NCBI RefSeq assembly: GCF_900119185.1
Contig: NZ_FPJE01000002.1
Coordinates: 1 to 64,000 of the forward strand
From: Sinomicrobium oceani
Lineage (GTDB): Bacteria; Bacteroidota; Bacteroidia; Flavobacteriales; Flavobacteriaceae
DNA: 64,000 nt
Direction of reading: 5' to 3'
In this document: positions 16,838-26,377 of the stretch, in pieces
Layout: the number at the start of each line of letters is the position of its first letter
Numbering within the stretch: the stretch's first letter is position 1
The notes under the pieces: generated by a model
The model's database searches: none
The model's input: only the letters and a program-made list of their open reading frames with translations
Told to the model about the DNA's origin: nothing
Position numbers and translations under genes: made by a program

Positions 16838-17521
16838 TTACATCTCCTCATCGTCCTTTACAACGATCATGGTAGCCTTTCCTCCCGTATTGAGGAGCCA
16901 TTCGTTGGCAGAGACCAGTTCTCCCCTGTCGTTGTACACCCGGAGTTCTGCCGTATTGGGACCGGAAGACCCCTGGTTGAGAGCCTGAAACTCTATTTTG
17001 TTGAACCCTTTCTGCAGCGGAATATCGAAACCTTTGAAACCGGCTTCCAGAACGACGTCGTAAACGACAATACTGTCGTTGAGATAAATACGTACCCGAT
17101 CGCCATCGACATACTGATGGTCCCGACATGCCAGCCTGACGAACTTGGAATTGGTCTTGAAGTCGCCGAGGTAGCCCGTAGTCTTGTAATTACCACCGTA
17201 ATCTTCTCCCTGGCCTGATTTCCTGTTCAATTGCTTTTCGTATTTCGTGCCGTTGTTCATAAATTGCTCTTTCTGCATGAAGTTCTCGTTCTCCGTGGTC
17301 GAAAGATCAAAAGTTTTGTTGCCGGTGTACCGGCTGTTTAGCGGGGATGGTGTAAAATCAGGAACATTGAGTATGGACGTATTATTATCTGATGTGTTCG
17401 TTTTAGGCAATGTCTTCGTCTCTGCCTTTATCGGGATCGATTTGGTCGGAAGCTCTCCCTGGGCATACAGCCCGGCAGAAAAACCTGTAACTATAATAAG
17501 TAGTACGATAAATAGTCTCAT
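16838..17521 (-). CDS. hypothetical secreted protein
   Basis: I chose the ATG at 17521, which gives a signal peptide (MRLFIVLLIIVTGFSAGLYAQ); the longer frame from 17566 adds 15 unlikely residues. The 227-residue product has a disordered Lys/Thr-rich N-terminal third, then a beta-sandwich-like C-terminal domain with RDHQYVDGDRVRIYLNDSIVVYDVVLEAGFKGFDIPLQKGFNKIEFQALNQGSSGPNTAELRVYND. This looks like an extracellular Ig-like module. It is probably periplasmic or surface-exposed; no enzymatic motif is visible. Confidence 0.75.
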   Translation of the reverse strand: MRLFIVLLIIVTGFSAGLYAQGELPTKSIPIKAETKTLPKTNTSDNNTSILNVPDFTPSPLNSRYTGNKTFDLSTTENENFMQKEQFMNNGTKYEKQLNRKSGQGEDYGGNYKTTGYLGDFKTNSKFVRLACRDHQYVDGDRVRIYLNDSIVVYDVVLEAGFKGFDIPLQKGFNKIEFQALNQGSSGPNTAELRVYNDRGELVSANEWLLNTGGKATMIVVKDDEEM

Positions 17522-17787
17522 ATCCCGGTTATAACAAATTTCATGCCCTATTGCATTCAAAAACACAAAATAAGGTCTTTTTTACGATCTGCGGACGACC
17601 GTGATTCAAAAATAAACAAACAATCTCATATACGGACGGCCTGTCTGTTAAAATAAGCGGATAGCACTTAACTTTTAGCAGCAACTGTTTCCCGGACACT
17701 CCTGTTGTTTATAAGATCGTTAACAACTATGCGCGGCTTCTGCCCTTTATCCTGCTATATATAATTATTTTTAAGAAAACTACTATT

Positions 17788-18195
17788 ATGGACACCAGAA
17801 CAAAGAATTTGCTTCGTATCCGTCCGGAAGTTCCCAACGCCATCGTTTATGATAATATGAGTTCGGAAGAGCGTTTCCAGAACGTCACGATCCGTCCGGT
17901 TATCAAACTGCAACGGGAGCTTCTCGTAGAGGCCTTCCGGAATTACGCAAACAAGCACAAAGGGGTTTTCTACACCCTTACCCTGGAGAAACGGCTGGTA
18001 TATATCGACAATGCCATCCATAAAGACATTAAGTTCCGGAACTCTCTCAAAGGAATGATCATCGGCCAGTTTACCGTAGGGGAATATCTGGAATATATAG
18101 AAAACTCTTCGGCCCTGAACAAACGTATGATGAACATTGTCATAGAAACCATCAAAGACTGTGTACAGCTACTGGACATAAGCGTAGCCGTCTGA
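17788..18195 (+). CDS. conserved hypothetical protein
   Basis: The 135-residue soluble protein is well-formed (N..FQNVTIRPVIKLQRELLVEAFRNYANKHKGVFYTLTLEKRLVYIDNAIHKDIKFRNSLKGMIIGQFTVGEYLEYIENSSALNKRMMNIV). It is mainly alpha-helical. It resembles a small protein I have seen in many flavobacterial genomes, sometimes labelled glyoxalase without visible support; I see no VOC motifs. It is convergent with corA, 8 bp apart. Confidence 0.75.
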   Translation: MDTRTKNLLRIRPEVPNAIVYDNMSSEERFQNVTIRPVIKLQRELLVEAFRNYANKHKGVFYTLTLEKRLVYIDNAIHKDIKFRNSLKGMIIGQFTVGEYLEYIENSSALNKRMMNIVIETIKDCVQLLDISVAV

Positions 18196-18203
18196 CGTCA
18201 TTT

Positions 18204-19271
18204 TTACAACCATTTCTTCTTCTTGAAAAAGAGAAGCATCGCAATAAAAATCACCAACATGATTCCCATGAGTACAAAATAATTGTACTTCCCGTGGAGT
18301 TCAGGCATATTGTCGAAATTCATACCGTAAATTCCCGCTATAAAGGTCAGGGGGATAAATGTGGTAGCGATGACCGTGAGCACCTTCATCACATTGTTCA
18401 TCTTGTTGCTTATGGTCCCCATGTACATTTCCATAAGACTGAGGATCATTTCACGGTACACTTCGACATATTCCACTACCTGTATGGTGTGGTCATACAG
18501 ATCCCGATAATAGTTGCGCGTATGTTCCTCAATGAGGCTGAAATCGGTTTTCTCTATCCGGTTAATGATCTCTCTGGCAGGGAACACGGATCGTTTGATG
18601 CGCAGTATTTCCTTTTTGAGATTGAGAATATCCTTGGATATATCCACGTCGTTCTCTTCAAATAAAATATCCTCCAGGTCTTCGATCTTGTCACCGAGGT
18701 TTTCTATGACCAGGAAATAATGGTCAACAACGGCATCGAGCAGGACAAAAAGGAGATAATCAGACTTTTCCCCACGAACGCGACCCCGGTTTTCCTCTAT
18801 GCGTTTACGCAGATCGTCAAACACATCGGTCTTCGACTCCTGGAAGGTCACCACATACCCCTGTCCCATCAATAAACTCAGATGCTCGGTAACCAGTCTT
18901 TCTTCATCGTAATAAATCATTTTAAACACGACAAAGAGGTAATCTTCGAACTCATCGATCTTCGGGCGCTGAAAGGTATCCACGATATCTTCCATGACCA
19001 GGGGATGCCATTTGTAATATTTTCCCAGGGCCTCTATAGCTTCCACATTATGAAGGCCATTGACGTTGATCCAGGTGGTATTTTCCTCTTCCGCATAGCG
19101 AAATACATCTTTGACATCGTTATATACCGTCCGGGAACACTGTTCTTTCGAAAAATCAATCACTTCGATATAAAACTCCTGTTCGGTTTTACTCCCTGTG
19201 TATGTCATGGTACCGGGAACGGAACCTAAATTCTTTCTGCGTCTCTTTCTGGGCCTTGTTTTTTTCTTCAT
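18204..19271 (-). CDS. corA: magnesium/cobalt transporter CorA
   Basis: The 355-residue protein has the CorA plan: an acidic cytoplasmic funnel domain, a long coiled helix (VDISKDILNLKKEILRIKRSVFPAREIINRI ... EVYREMILSLMEMYMGTISNKMNNVMKVLTVIATTFIPLTFIAGIYGMNF) and two C-terminal transmembrane helices joined by the signature YGMNFDNMPELHG. It ends in a basic KKKKWL tail inside the cytoplasm. It mediates Mg2+ influx. A highly basic N-terminal stretch (KKKTRPRKRRRKNLG) is family-atypical in density but common in Bacteroidota CorA. Confidence 0.95.
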   Translation of the reverse strand: MKKKTRPRKRRRKNLGSVPGTMTYTGSKTEQEFYIEVIDFSKEQCSRTVYNDVKDVFRYAEEENTTWINVNGLHNVEAIEALGKYYKWHPLVMEDIVDTFQRPKIDEFEDYLFVVFKMIYYDEERLVTEHLSLLMGQGYVVTFQESKTDVFDDLRKRIEENRGRVRGEKSDYLLFVLLDAVVDHYFLVIENLGDKIEDLEDILFEENDVDISKDILNLKKEILRIKRSVFPAREIINRIEKTDFSLIEEHTRNYYRDLYDHTIQVVEYVEVYREMILSLMEMYMGTISNKMNNVMKVLTVIATTFIPLTFIAGIYGMNFDNMPELHGKYNYFVLMGIMLVIFIAMLLFFKKKKWL

Positions 19272-19308
19272 AAAACAGTGAAGCTATAAGCAGGGTACGA
19301 TTTGTATA

Positions 19309-19746
19309 TTATTGATCTTCCTTCGGCACAAAAGTCATCAGTTCCTCGTCACCGGAACGGAGTTGCAATGTCCGGTCTTTAACTTTGTAATGATCTGCTT
19401 TGCCGAGGGCAGCCAGGAAGTCCGTTTCCTTATTTACCCCCATACAGGCCATCTTTGTAGATGCGAGTTTATCGAGATTTATCCGGTGATCTTCACCTAC
19501 CGTAAAACCGCCCATCAGGCGGTTACAGCCGGAAAAACCGGAAACATGCATCTTTTCCTTGTCAAACTCCAGATAAGGCATACCGTTAGCAAAACTCAGA
19601 GAGTCTGCTTTTTCCCCGGCAAAAGAATCCAGTTTCCAAACTTTGGAAGACAAGGTTTCCAAAGGGTCTTTCTGTTCGGAATTGCACGAAACGAGGATGG
19701 CAACCATACTGTATACCAAAACAAACATGCGAAAGATATTTTTCAT
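19309..19746 (-). CDS. META-domain (HslJ-like) lipoprotein
   Basis: The 145-residue protein has a lipoprotein signal (AILVSC, Cys21) and a META domain: VWKLDSFAGEKADSLSFANGMPYLEFDKEKMHVSGFSGCNRLMGGFTVGEDHRINLDKLASTKMACMG. The GxxGCNR and T-x-M-A-C-M motifs are diagnostic. The domain is found in HslJ heat-shock-related proteins. It lies 42 bp downstream of hisIE on the same strand, so it could be transcribed by read-through from the his operon. Confidence 0.88.
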   Translation of the reverse strand: MKNIFRMFVLVYSMVAILVSCNSEQKDPLETLSSKVWKLDSFAGEKADSLSFANGMPYLEFDKEKMHVSGFSGCNRLMGGFTVGEDHRINLDKLASTKMACMGVNKETDFLAALGKADHYKVKDRTLQLRSGDEELMTFVPKEDQ

Positions 19747-19788
19747 GATTCAGGTGTTAATGTTTCCTTTAAAGGTAATAAAAAACAC

Positions 19789-20385
19789 TTACTTTTTGTG
19801 TCGCTCCCTGAGAATTTTCTCTACATCGGTAAGGGAAAACCCTTTGGCCTGTAGCAAAATGAGATAGTGAAAAAGCAGGTCGGCGCTTTCGTTGAGAAAG
19901 AGATCATCATTGTCGTCTTTGGCTTCTATAACCACTTCCACAGCCTCTTCTCCTACTTTCTGCGCAACTTTATTGATGCCTTTGGCAAAAAGTGAGGCGA
20001 CGTAGCTATCCGAATTCTGTTGCGCTTTTCTGCCTGCAATAACGTTCTCCAAGGTAGAGAAAAAGCCGTAATGCGGAGTATTCTCTTCTTTCCAGCAGGT
20101 ATCCGTTCCGGTATGGCATGTAGGCCCGTCGGGCTGTGCCCTCACCAGCAGGGTGTCCCGGTCGCAGTCTGCCTTAATATCCACAAGGTTCAGAAAATTT
20201 CCGCTTTCTTCCCCTTTGGTCCACAGCCTTTTTTTGCTCCTGCTGTAAAACGTAACTTTTCCTGTCGCTACGGTCTTCTCATAAGCTGCGGCATTCATAT
20301 ACCCCAGCATAAGAACCGTCCTGGTATCTGCATCCTGTACAATGGCAGGCACCAATCCGTTATCTTTATCAAAATCTATATTCAT
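19789..20385 (-). CDS. hisIE: HisIE: phosphoribosyl-AMP cyclohydrolase / PR-ATP pyrophosphatase
   Basis: The 198-residue fusion catalyses steps 2 and 3 of histidine synthesis. The HisI half (1-105) has MLGYMNAAAYEKTVATGKVTFYSRSKKRLWTKGEESGN and the zinc cysteines in DCDRDTLLVRAQPDGPTCHTGTDTCW. The HisE half (about 110-198) has NSDSYVASLFAKGINKVAQKVGEEAVEVVIEAKDDND with the EE-x-x-E motif. It is the last his gene, 35 bp after hisF. Confidence 0.97.
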   Translation of the reverse strand: MNIDFDKDNGLVPAIVQDADTRTVLMLGYMNAAAYEKTVATGKVTFYSRSKKRLWTKGEESGNFLNLVDIKADCDRDTLLVRAQPDGPTCHTGTDTCWKEENTPHYGFFSTLENVIAGRKAQQNSDSYVASLFAKGINKVAQKVGEEAVEVVIEAKDDNDDLFLNESADLLFHYLILLQAKGFSLTDVEKILRERHKK

Positions 20386-20420
20386 ATCGTTTGTTTTCAG
20401 TGTTTCTTATGCGATGTTCC

Positions 20421-21179
20421 TTATAACCGGACCATTACGCCCTCTTTCCTGAGAAATTGCTTCAGGTCCGCTATGGTGATTTCCTTAAAGTGAAATACGC
20501 TTGCTGCCAGTGCCGCATCCGCTTTACCATGCTTAAAGGTATCGGCAAAATGCTGCATGTTTCCCGCTCCTCCGGATGCAATAACAGGGATGTTAATCAT
20601 CTCCGACAATGCGGACAGGGTTTCATCTGCAAAGCCATTTTTAGTACCGTCATGATCCATAGAGGTAAACAGGATCTCCCCGGCCCCGCGCGACTCGGCT
20701 TCTTTTACCCAGTCATACAACCCGATTGTCGTAGGAACTTTACCTCCTACCAGGTGCACCAGCCATTCTCCGTTTACGTTTTTGGCATCCACGGCTACTA
20801 CGACACACTGGCTACCGAAACGTCCCGCAAGCCGGTCGATAAGTGCAGGATCCTTGACCGCAGAAGAATTTACAGAAACCTTGTCTGCGCCATTGTGCAG
20901 CAATATCCCCACATCTTCTACCGAAGCGATTCCCCCGCCCACGGTAAACGGTATATCCACTTTCTCCGCTACACGCCTCACCAGTTCGGCAAGGGTTTTT
21001 CGCTTTTCTTCGGTAGCGGAAATATCGAGAAAGACGAGTTCGTCTGCGCCTTCTTTTGCATATATGGCAGCCAGTTCCACCGGATCACCGGCATCCCGGA
21101 GATCGAGAAAATTCACTCCTTTTACCGTCCTCCCGTCCTTGATATCCAGACAGGGTATAATTCGTTTGGTCAACATCAT
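20421..21179 (-). CDS. hisF: HisF: imidazole glycerol phosphate synthase, cyclase subunit
   Basis: The TIM barrel of about 251 residues makes IGP and AICAR from PRFAR using ammonia from HisH. Catalytic Asp residues are in [16 protein letters not shown] (near 11) and [11 protein letters not shown] (near 130); the phosphate-binding loops VGGGIAS and IASGGAG are present. Two Met codons open the frame; the second is the usual start of the family. It lies 32 bp from hisA and 35 bp from hisIE. Confidence 0.97.
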   Translation of the reverse strand: MMLTKRIIPCLDIKDGRTVKGVNFLDLRDAGDPVELAAIYAKEGADELVFLDISATEEKRKTLAELVRRVAEKVDIPFTVGGGIASVEDVGILLHNGADKVSVNSSAVKDPALIDRLAGRFGSQCVVVAVDAKNVNGEWLVHLVGGKVPTTIGLYDWVKEAESRGAGEILFTSMDHDGTKNGFADETLSALSEMINIPVIASGGAGNMQHFADTFKHGKADAALAASVFHFKEITIADLKQFLRKEGVMVRL

Positions 21180-21211
21180 CTGATATTCTTGGTTTTTGGC
21201 AATACGCCCGT

Positions 21212-21949
21212 TCAGGACGCTATAATAAATTGCTCCAGTGTTTTTAAAGAGATATTACCCTCATAGATCGCTTTCCCGATGATCGTGCCTTCACATCCGA
21301 GCCCAGCCAGGCGGGGTAATTCTTCGAAAGCCGATATCCCCCCGGAAGCAATAAGCTTCAGCCCCGGGCATTCGCCGAGCAGGCGTTCGTAGAGATCAAA
21401 AGCAGGACCTTTGAGCATACCGTCCTTACTGATGTCCGTACATATTACATAATTAACTCCTTCTTCCTGATATTTCTGAATGAACGGTGTTAAATCTATA
21501 CTTGAATTTTCCAGCCAGCCGCTGATGGCTATTTTTTCTCCGTTTTCTCCCGGTAAAACATCCGCGCCCAGAATAATTTTCTCCGGACCGTATTGCTTCA
21601 GCCATCCCAGGAAGATCTCCCGGTCTTTAACGGCAATACTCCCTCCCGTAATCTGGCCTGCACCACACTCAAAAGCGATACGAAGATCCTCATCCGATTT
21701 CAACCCTCCTCCGAAATCGATCTTCAGACCGGTTTGGGAAGCAATCTGCTCCAGTATTTTATAATTGACAATATGACTGCTTTTGGCGCCGTCCAGATCT
21801 ACCAGGTGAAGATATTCTATACCGTGGGCTTCAAACGCTTTTGCTACTTCTACGGGATTTTCGTTGTATACTTTCTGTGTACTGTAATCGCCTTTGGACA
21901 GGCGAACACATTTACCATCTATAATATCTATGGCCGGGATAATTCTCAT
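21212..21949 (-). CDS. hisA: HisA: ProFAR isomerase
   Basis: The 245-residue TIM-barrel isomerase converts ProFAR to PRFAR. It shows the half-barrel repeats with D8 in [17 protein letters not shown], a second catalytic Asp in [12 protein letters not shown], and the phosphate loops DFGGGLKS and IASGGIS. It is a paralogue of HisF, encoded next to it. Spacing to hisH is 35 bp. Confidence 0.97.
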   Translation of the reverse strand: MRIIPAIDIIDGKCVRLSKGDYSTQKVYNENPVEVAKAFEAHGIEYLHLVDLDGAKSSHIVNYKILEQIASQTGLKIDFGGGLKSDEDLRIAFECGAGQITGGSIAVKDREIFLGWLKQYGPEKIILGADVLPGENGEKIAISGWLENSSIDLTPFIQKYQEEGVNYVICTDISKDGMLKGPAFDLYERLLGECPGLKLIASGGISAFEELPRLAGLGCEGTIIGKAIYEGNISLKTLEQFIIAS

Positions 21950-21984
21950 GTTTTTTTAAATAATTAATGGTTATCGCATGATGA

Positions 21985-22566
21985 CTATAACTCCAGAAAA
22001 TTCCGGAGAATGACAGCTCCTGCACTACTGCTCTTTTCGGGATGAAACTGTACCCCGTAGAAATTGTCTCTATGCAAGGCCGAAGCATACTTTACCCCGT
22101 AATCGGTAAGGGCTATGGCCGCCTCACTTACCGGTGCATAATAGCTGTGCACGAGATACATGAATTCCTGCTCCCTGATCCCGTTAAACAAAGCGGTCTT
22201 TAATCCGTATATACTGTTCCATCCTATCTGGGGCACTTTAACTTCGGGCGTAAACTTGATGATCTCCACATCGAAGATTCCCATACCCCGGGTATTGCCT
22301 TCTTCGGATGAAGCGCACATCAACTGCATGCCCAGGCATATACCGAGCACGGGCTGCCGGAGTTCCGGAATGAGCTTATCGATCCCCGTAGCCCGGAGTT
22401 TTTCCATCGCACTTGCAGCTTCACCTACCCCGGGAAATATGACCTTATCTGCACTGCGGATGGTTTCGGGATCATGGCTCAGCACAGCCTCATATCCCAG
22501 ACGTGCAATGGCAAACCGGATGCTCTGAATATTCCCCGCTCCGTAGTCTATAATAACTATTTTCAT
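21985..22566 (-). CDS. hisH: HisH: imidazole glycerol phosphate synthase, glutaminase subunit
   Basis: The 193-residue class I glutamine amidotransferase feeds ammonia to HisF. The triad is visible: nucleophile Cys in PVLGICLGMQLM (about C77), and His and Glu in VQFHPEKSS near residue 176. It starts IVIIDYGAGNIQSIRFAI as in the family. Its distance to hisB upstream is 81 bp, somewhat longer than the other internal gaps. Confidence 0.97.
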   Translation of the reverse strand: MKIVIIDYGAGNIQSIRFAIARLGYEAVLSHDPETIRSADKVIFPGVGEAASAMEKLRATGIDKLIPELRQPVLGICLGMQLMCASSEEGNTRGMGIFDVEIIKFTPEVKVPQIGWNSIYGLKTALFNGIREQEFMYLVHSYYAPVSEAAIALTDYGVKYASALHRDNFYGVQFHPEKSSSAGAVILRNFLEL

Positions 22567-22647
22567 TTGTATTTTTTAAAGTAAAAGATTTATTAAAACA
22601 CACTAAACACCACAAAATAAACCTCTTACCATCATCGATTTATTATA

Positions 22648-23781
22648 TCAAATCATTCCTTTGGTCGTTGGGAGGACCATTTTTTCCACATCGCGTTTTA
22701 CAGCCATTTTAATGGCTTTTGCAAAGGCTTTAAAAATAGCTTCTATCTTGTGATGTTCATTAGTGCCTTCTGCTTTTACGTTCAGATTGGCTCCAGCACC
22801 GTCCGTAAAGGACTTGAAAAAATGGTAAAACATTTCGGTAGGCATCTTCCCGATCATCTCCCGCTTGAATTCCGTCTCCCATACCAGCCAGTTTCTTCCG
22901 CCGAAATCTATAGCCACCTGTGCCAGACAATCGTCCATAGGGAGGCAAAAGCCATAACGTTCTATACCCAGTTTATTTCCCAGTGCTTTACGAAAGGTTT
23001 CGCCCAATGCTATGGCCGTATCCTCGATGGTATGATGTTCATCAACATCGAGATCGCCCTTCACCTTGATCTCCAGGTCCATTTGTCCGTGGCGTGCCAA
23101 CTGATCGAGCATATGGTCAAAAAAGGCGATCCCCGTATAAATATCACTTTTCCCTGTACCATCCAGGTTCAGTGTTATGGCGATATCCGTTTCGTTGGTT
23201 TTACGGATGATGGTAGCGGTGCGGTTTTCCAGTTTCAGGAATTCGTAAATAGCTTTCCAGTCGGAAGTCTCCAGGGCGATACAGTTCCTGATCTCCTCTT
23301 GTCCGAGCGTGATCTCTACCGTTCCCAGGTTGGTCTCGTTATTGATGAAGATCCCTTTGCTACCCAGGTTTTTTGCGAGTTCTATATCCGTAAGCCGGTC
23401 ACCGATCACAAAAGAATTTTCCAGGTCGTAGCGATCGGAAAAATATTCGGTAAGCAACCCGGTATTCGGTTTCCTGTTGGGTGAATTTTCATGAGGAAAA
23501 GTACGGTCCATGTGTACGGCATTGAAATGAATCCCCTCATTTTCCAGGCTTTTTACCATAAAATTCTGTACGGGCCAGAACGTATCCTCCGGGAAGGCGT
23601 CGGTGCCCAGACCATCCTGGTTGGTCACCATAACGAGCTCATAATCCAGCTCCCGGGCTATACGTGCCAGCCAGGTAAACATCCCCGGATAGAATTCCAG
23701 TTTGTCAAAGGCATCTATCTGTTCGTCTTCCGGTTCTTTGATCAGGGTTCCGTCCCTGTCTATAAAGAGTACTTTTTGCAT
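22648..23781 (-). CDS. hisB: HisB: histidinol-phosphatase / IGP dehydratase fusion
   Basis: The 377-residue bifunctional enzyme carries out the dehydratase and phosphatase steps. The N-terminal HAD phosphatase (1-165) starts FIDRDGTLI with catalytic D8 and D10 and contains the [15 protein letters not shown] motif. The C-terminal IGP dehydratase (about 185-377) has the manganese-binding [15 protein letters not shown] and [17 protein letters not shown] repeats. The fusion is the arrangement seen in Bacteroidota and enterobacteria. Confidence 0.97.
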   Translation of the reverse strand: MQKVLFIDRDGTLIKEPEDEQIDAFDKLEFYPGMFTWLARIARELDYELVMVTNQDGLGTDAFPEDTFWPVQNFMVKSLENEGIHFNAVHMDRTFPHENSPNRKPNTGLLTEYFSDRYDLENSFVIGDRLTDIELAKNLGSKGIFINNETNLGTVEITLGQEEIRNCIALETSDWKAIYEFLKLENRTATIIRKTNETDIAITLNLDGTGKSDIYTGIAFFDHMLDQLARHGQMDLEIKVKGDLDVDEHHTIEDTAIALGETFRKALGNKLGIERYGFCLPMDDCLAQVAIDFGGRNWLVWETEFKREMIGKMPTEMFYHFFKSFTDGAGANLNVKAEGTNEHHKIEAIFKAFAKAIKMAVKRDVEKMVLPTTKGMI

Positions 23782-23834
23782 GTTACTTTTTTGTTTTCCT
23801 AACGGTTATATTTCAGATCAGGTATTTTAGGTTT

Positions 23835-24887
23835 TTATTTTAGTTCCCGCAACACGCGGATAAGTTTTTCATTTTCTTCGGCGGTACCAACGGTAAAACG
23901 CAGGCAGTTTTCGCACAGCGGCTGGGTAGTCCGGTTTCGGGCTACGATTCCCTGTGAAATCAACTGGTCATAGCGTTTGCCTGCATCGTCTACCCGGGCC
24001 AGGATAAAATTGGCATCGGAAGGATAAACTTCAGCGACATAGTCCACTTGTTGCAGTTCGGTGTAAAGCCGTGTCTTCTGTTCTTTGATCTCCCCGATCT
24101 CCACACCGACCTTCCCCGACTCCAGGAGTCGTTTCCAGGCCCGTTGCTGGGTTAGTTCGTTTACGTTATACGGAGGTTTGATTTTATTGAGTACGGCGAT
24201 AATCTCTTCGGAAGCATAGCATATTCCCAGGCGTATCCCTGCCATACCATAGGCCTTGGAAAGGGTCTGAGTGATCACGAGATTGGGATAATCCGATAAT
24301 CTTTTCAGCCAGCTTTCCCGGCCCGAAAAATCGATATACGCTTCATCGATCACTACCAGTCCTGCAAATTGCTCCAACAATTCGGCAACCAGGTCTTCGG
24401 AAAAGGAATTCCCTGTAGGGTTATTGGGTGAGCACAAAAACAGCAGTTTAGTCCTTTCGTCGGCAGCACCGAGAATATCTTTTACCCTGGGCTGAAAATC
24501 CGGGGACAGGAGTACTTCCCGGTTTTCCACATTATTGATAGCTGCCAGCACCTTATACATACCGTAGGTGGGCGGCAGGGTGATCACATTATCACTCGCG
24601 GGCTCACAAAACGCCCTGTACAGCAGATCGAGAACTTCATCGCTTCCATTCCCCAGCAAAATATTCTTCACATCGGTGTCCTGCTGTTTGGCAAGCACTT
24701 CCTTAACCTTACGTTGCTGCGGATCGGGATAACGGTTCACATCGGTTTCGTTCGGGTTTTCATTGGCATCGATAAATACCATATCGGCATCAAAATCTTC
24801 AAATTCATCTCTTGCCGAAGAATACGGCTTCAGTGCGGCCACATTGGGGCGCACCAGTTGGTCTATCTGAAAAATCATAGTCTTCAT
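23835..24887 (-). CDS. hisC: HisC: histidinol-phosphate aminotransferase
   Basis: The 350-residue class I/II PLP aminotransferase has the lysine motif TQTLSKAYGMAGIRLG, the PLP-phosphate and ring contacts LFLCSPNNPTGN and VVIDEAYIDF, and the C-terminal arginine segment NCLRFTVGTAEEN. Either Met1 or Met4 could be the start. Its start lies 1 bp from the hisD stop, indicating translational coupling. Confidence 0.97.
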   Translation of the reverse strand: MKTMIFQIDQLVRPNVAALKPYSSARDEFEDFDADMVFIDANENPNETDVNRYPDPQQRKVKEVLAKQQDTDVKNILLGNGSDEVLDLLYRAFCEPASDNVITLPPTYGMYKVLAAINNVENREVLLSPDFQPRVKDILGAADERTKLLFLCSPNNPTGNSFSEDLVAELLEQFAGLVVIDEAYIDFSGRESWLKRLSDYPNLVITQTLSKAYGMAGIRLGICYASEEIIAVLNKIKPPYNVNELTQQRAWKRLLESGKVGVEIGEIKEQKTRLYTELQQVDYVAEVYPSDANFILARVDDAGKRYDQLISQGIVARNRTTQPLCENCLRFTVGTAEENEKLIRVLRELK

Positions 24888-24888
24888 A

Positions 24889-26178
24889 TCAATTGTTATC
24901 CAAGCTTTTAAGACGCAGGGTTACCGCATTTTTATGAGCCTGAAGACCTTCTGCCTCGGCCATTATCTCGATTGCATTCCCGATCCGGCGTATGCCTTCC
25001 GCAGTTATTTTCTGGAAGGTCACCGACTTCGTAAAGCTATCCAGGTTTACACCACTATAGTTTCTGGCATATCCGTTGGTCGGCAGCGTATGGTTAGTTC
25101 CGGAAGCATAATCCCCGGCACTTTCCGGAGTATAATTCCCGATAAAAACCGAACCGGCATTGATAATTCCTTCTACATAAAACTGCTCATCCGAAGTACA
25201 TATAATAAAGTGCTCCGGTCCGTAGGAATTGATCAGGTCCAGTGCTTTTTCTTTATCTGACAAATAGATCAGCCTGGAGTTTGCTATCGCAGCTTCGGCG
25301 ATTTTTTTCCGGGGGAGTTCGCCGATCTGGGCAGCGATCTCCTTCGCTGTTTCCTCGATAAGGTCACGCGAAGTTGACACCAGTATTACCTGGCTGTCCG
25401 TACCGTGCTCGGCCTGCGACAAAAGATCGGATGCGACAAAATCTGCCCGGGCGCTGTCATCGGCCACAACAAGAAGTTCGGAAGGACCTGCAGGCATATC
25501 TATAGCCACACCGAATTGCGTGGCCAGCTGCTTGGCTACGGTCACGTATTGGTTACCCGGGCCGAATATTTTATACACCTGCGGGATCTGTTCGGTACCG
25601 AAGGTCATTCCGGCAATAGCCTGGATACCTCCTACCTTCACAATACGGGTTACACCACAGAGTTTGGCCGTATACAGTATGGCCGGGTTTATATTTCCCT
25701 GTTTATCCGGCGGAGAACAAAGCACCACCTCACTGGATCCTGCAATACCGGCCGGAACGGCAAGCATGAGCACTGTAGAAAACAACGGGGCTGTTCCACC
25801 GGGAATATACAACCCTATTTTCTGTATCGCCCTTTTCTCCTGCCAGCATTCGATACCCTCTGCAGTGGTTACCGAAACACGGGCTGTTTTCTGCGCGGTA
25901 TGAAACTTTTCGATATTATCCTTAGCCAGGCCTATAGCTGCTTTGAGCTCTTCCGGGACCAGGGCTTCCGCCGCCGCAATCTCTGCTTCGGTCACCACGC
26001 AGTTCTTCAGTACCACCCCGTCGAACAGCGAGGTATATTTGGCTATCGCGCGATCTCCTTTACTTTGTACTTCCTTGAAAATTTCTTTGACCATAGCTTC
26101 GATATCGCCAATAGTCTGTGTGGGTCTTTTTAAAAGCTCCGGCCATTCTTCCCTTGCCGGATCATAAAACGTATTCAT
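24889..26178 (-). CDS. hisD: HisD: histidinol dehydrogenase
   Basis: The 429-residue enzyme oxidises histidinol to histidine in two NAD-dependent steps. Recognisable blocks are IGLYIPGGTAPLFSTVLMLAVPAGIAG, VDMPAGPSELLVVADDSARADFVASDLLSQAEHG and NSYGPEHFIICTSD, followed by FIGNYTPESAGDYASGTNHTLPTNGYARNYSGV with the zinc-binding Asp/His residues. It is separated from hisG by an unusual 199-bp spacer but follows it on the same strand. Confidence 0.97.
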   Translation of the reverse strand: MNTFYDPAREEWPELLKRPTQTIGDIEAMVKEIFKEVQSKGDRAIAKYTSLFDGVVLKNCVVTEAEIAAAEALVPEELKAAIGLAKDNIEKFHTAQKTARVSVTTAEGIECWQEKRAIQKIGLYIPGGTAPLFSTVLMLAVPAGIAGSSEVVLCSPPDKQGNINPAILYTAKLCGVTRIVKVGGIQAIAGMTFGTEQIPQVYKIFGPGNQYVTVAKQLATQFGVAIDMPAGPSELLVVADDSARADFVASDLLSQAEHGTDSQVILVSTSRDLIEETAKEIAAQIGELPRKKIAEAAIANSRLIYLSDKEKALDLINSYGPEHFIICTSDEQFYVEGIINAGSVFIGNYTPESAGDYASGTNHTLPTNGYARNYSGVNLDSFTKSVTFQKITAEGIRRIGNAIEIMAEAEGLQAHKNAVTLRLKSLDNN

Positions 26179-26377
26179 ATCCCTGTAGTTTTGTATTACC
26201 TGGTTATCTGCCTTTTCTTTTCGATGTACTCTGCATGCTCTGAACCCGACGACTTTCGGGCCGGTTGCTCCGAACCTGTCCCCGATCTAACGCCGGGCCT
26301 GCGATAAGCTGCCTCTCCGGATCTCGCTGTACCTGCGTTACAGGCATGGGGCCGGACATCCGGACCCACAAAGCATC
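26179..26377 (-). other. GC-rich 199-bp spacer between hisG and hisD
   Basis: All other gaps in this operon are 1-81 bp. Bases 26221-26340 are about 60 percent G+C by direct count, higher than the flanking genes, and contain several short self-complementary strings (for example GGTCCGGATGTCCGGCC on the minus strand). An open frame of 69 codons exists at 26196-26405 but overlaps the hisG end and looks compositionally random. It could be a structured processing site or a remnant of inserted sequence. Confidence 0.45.
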
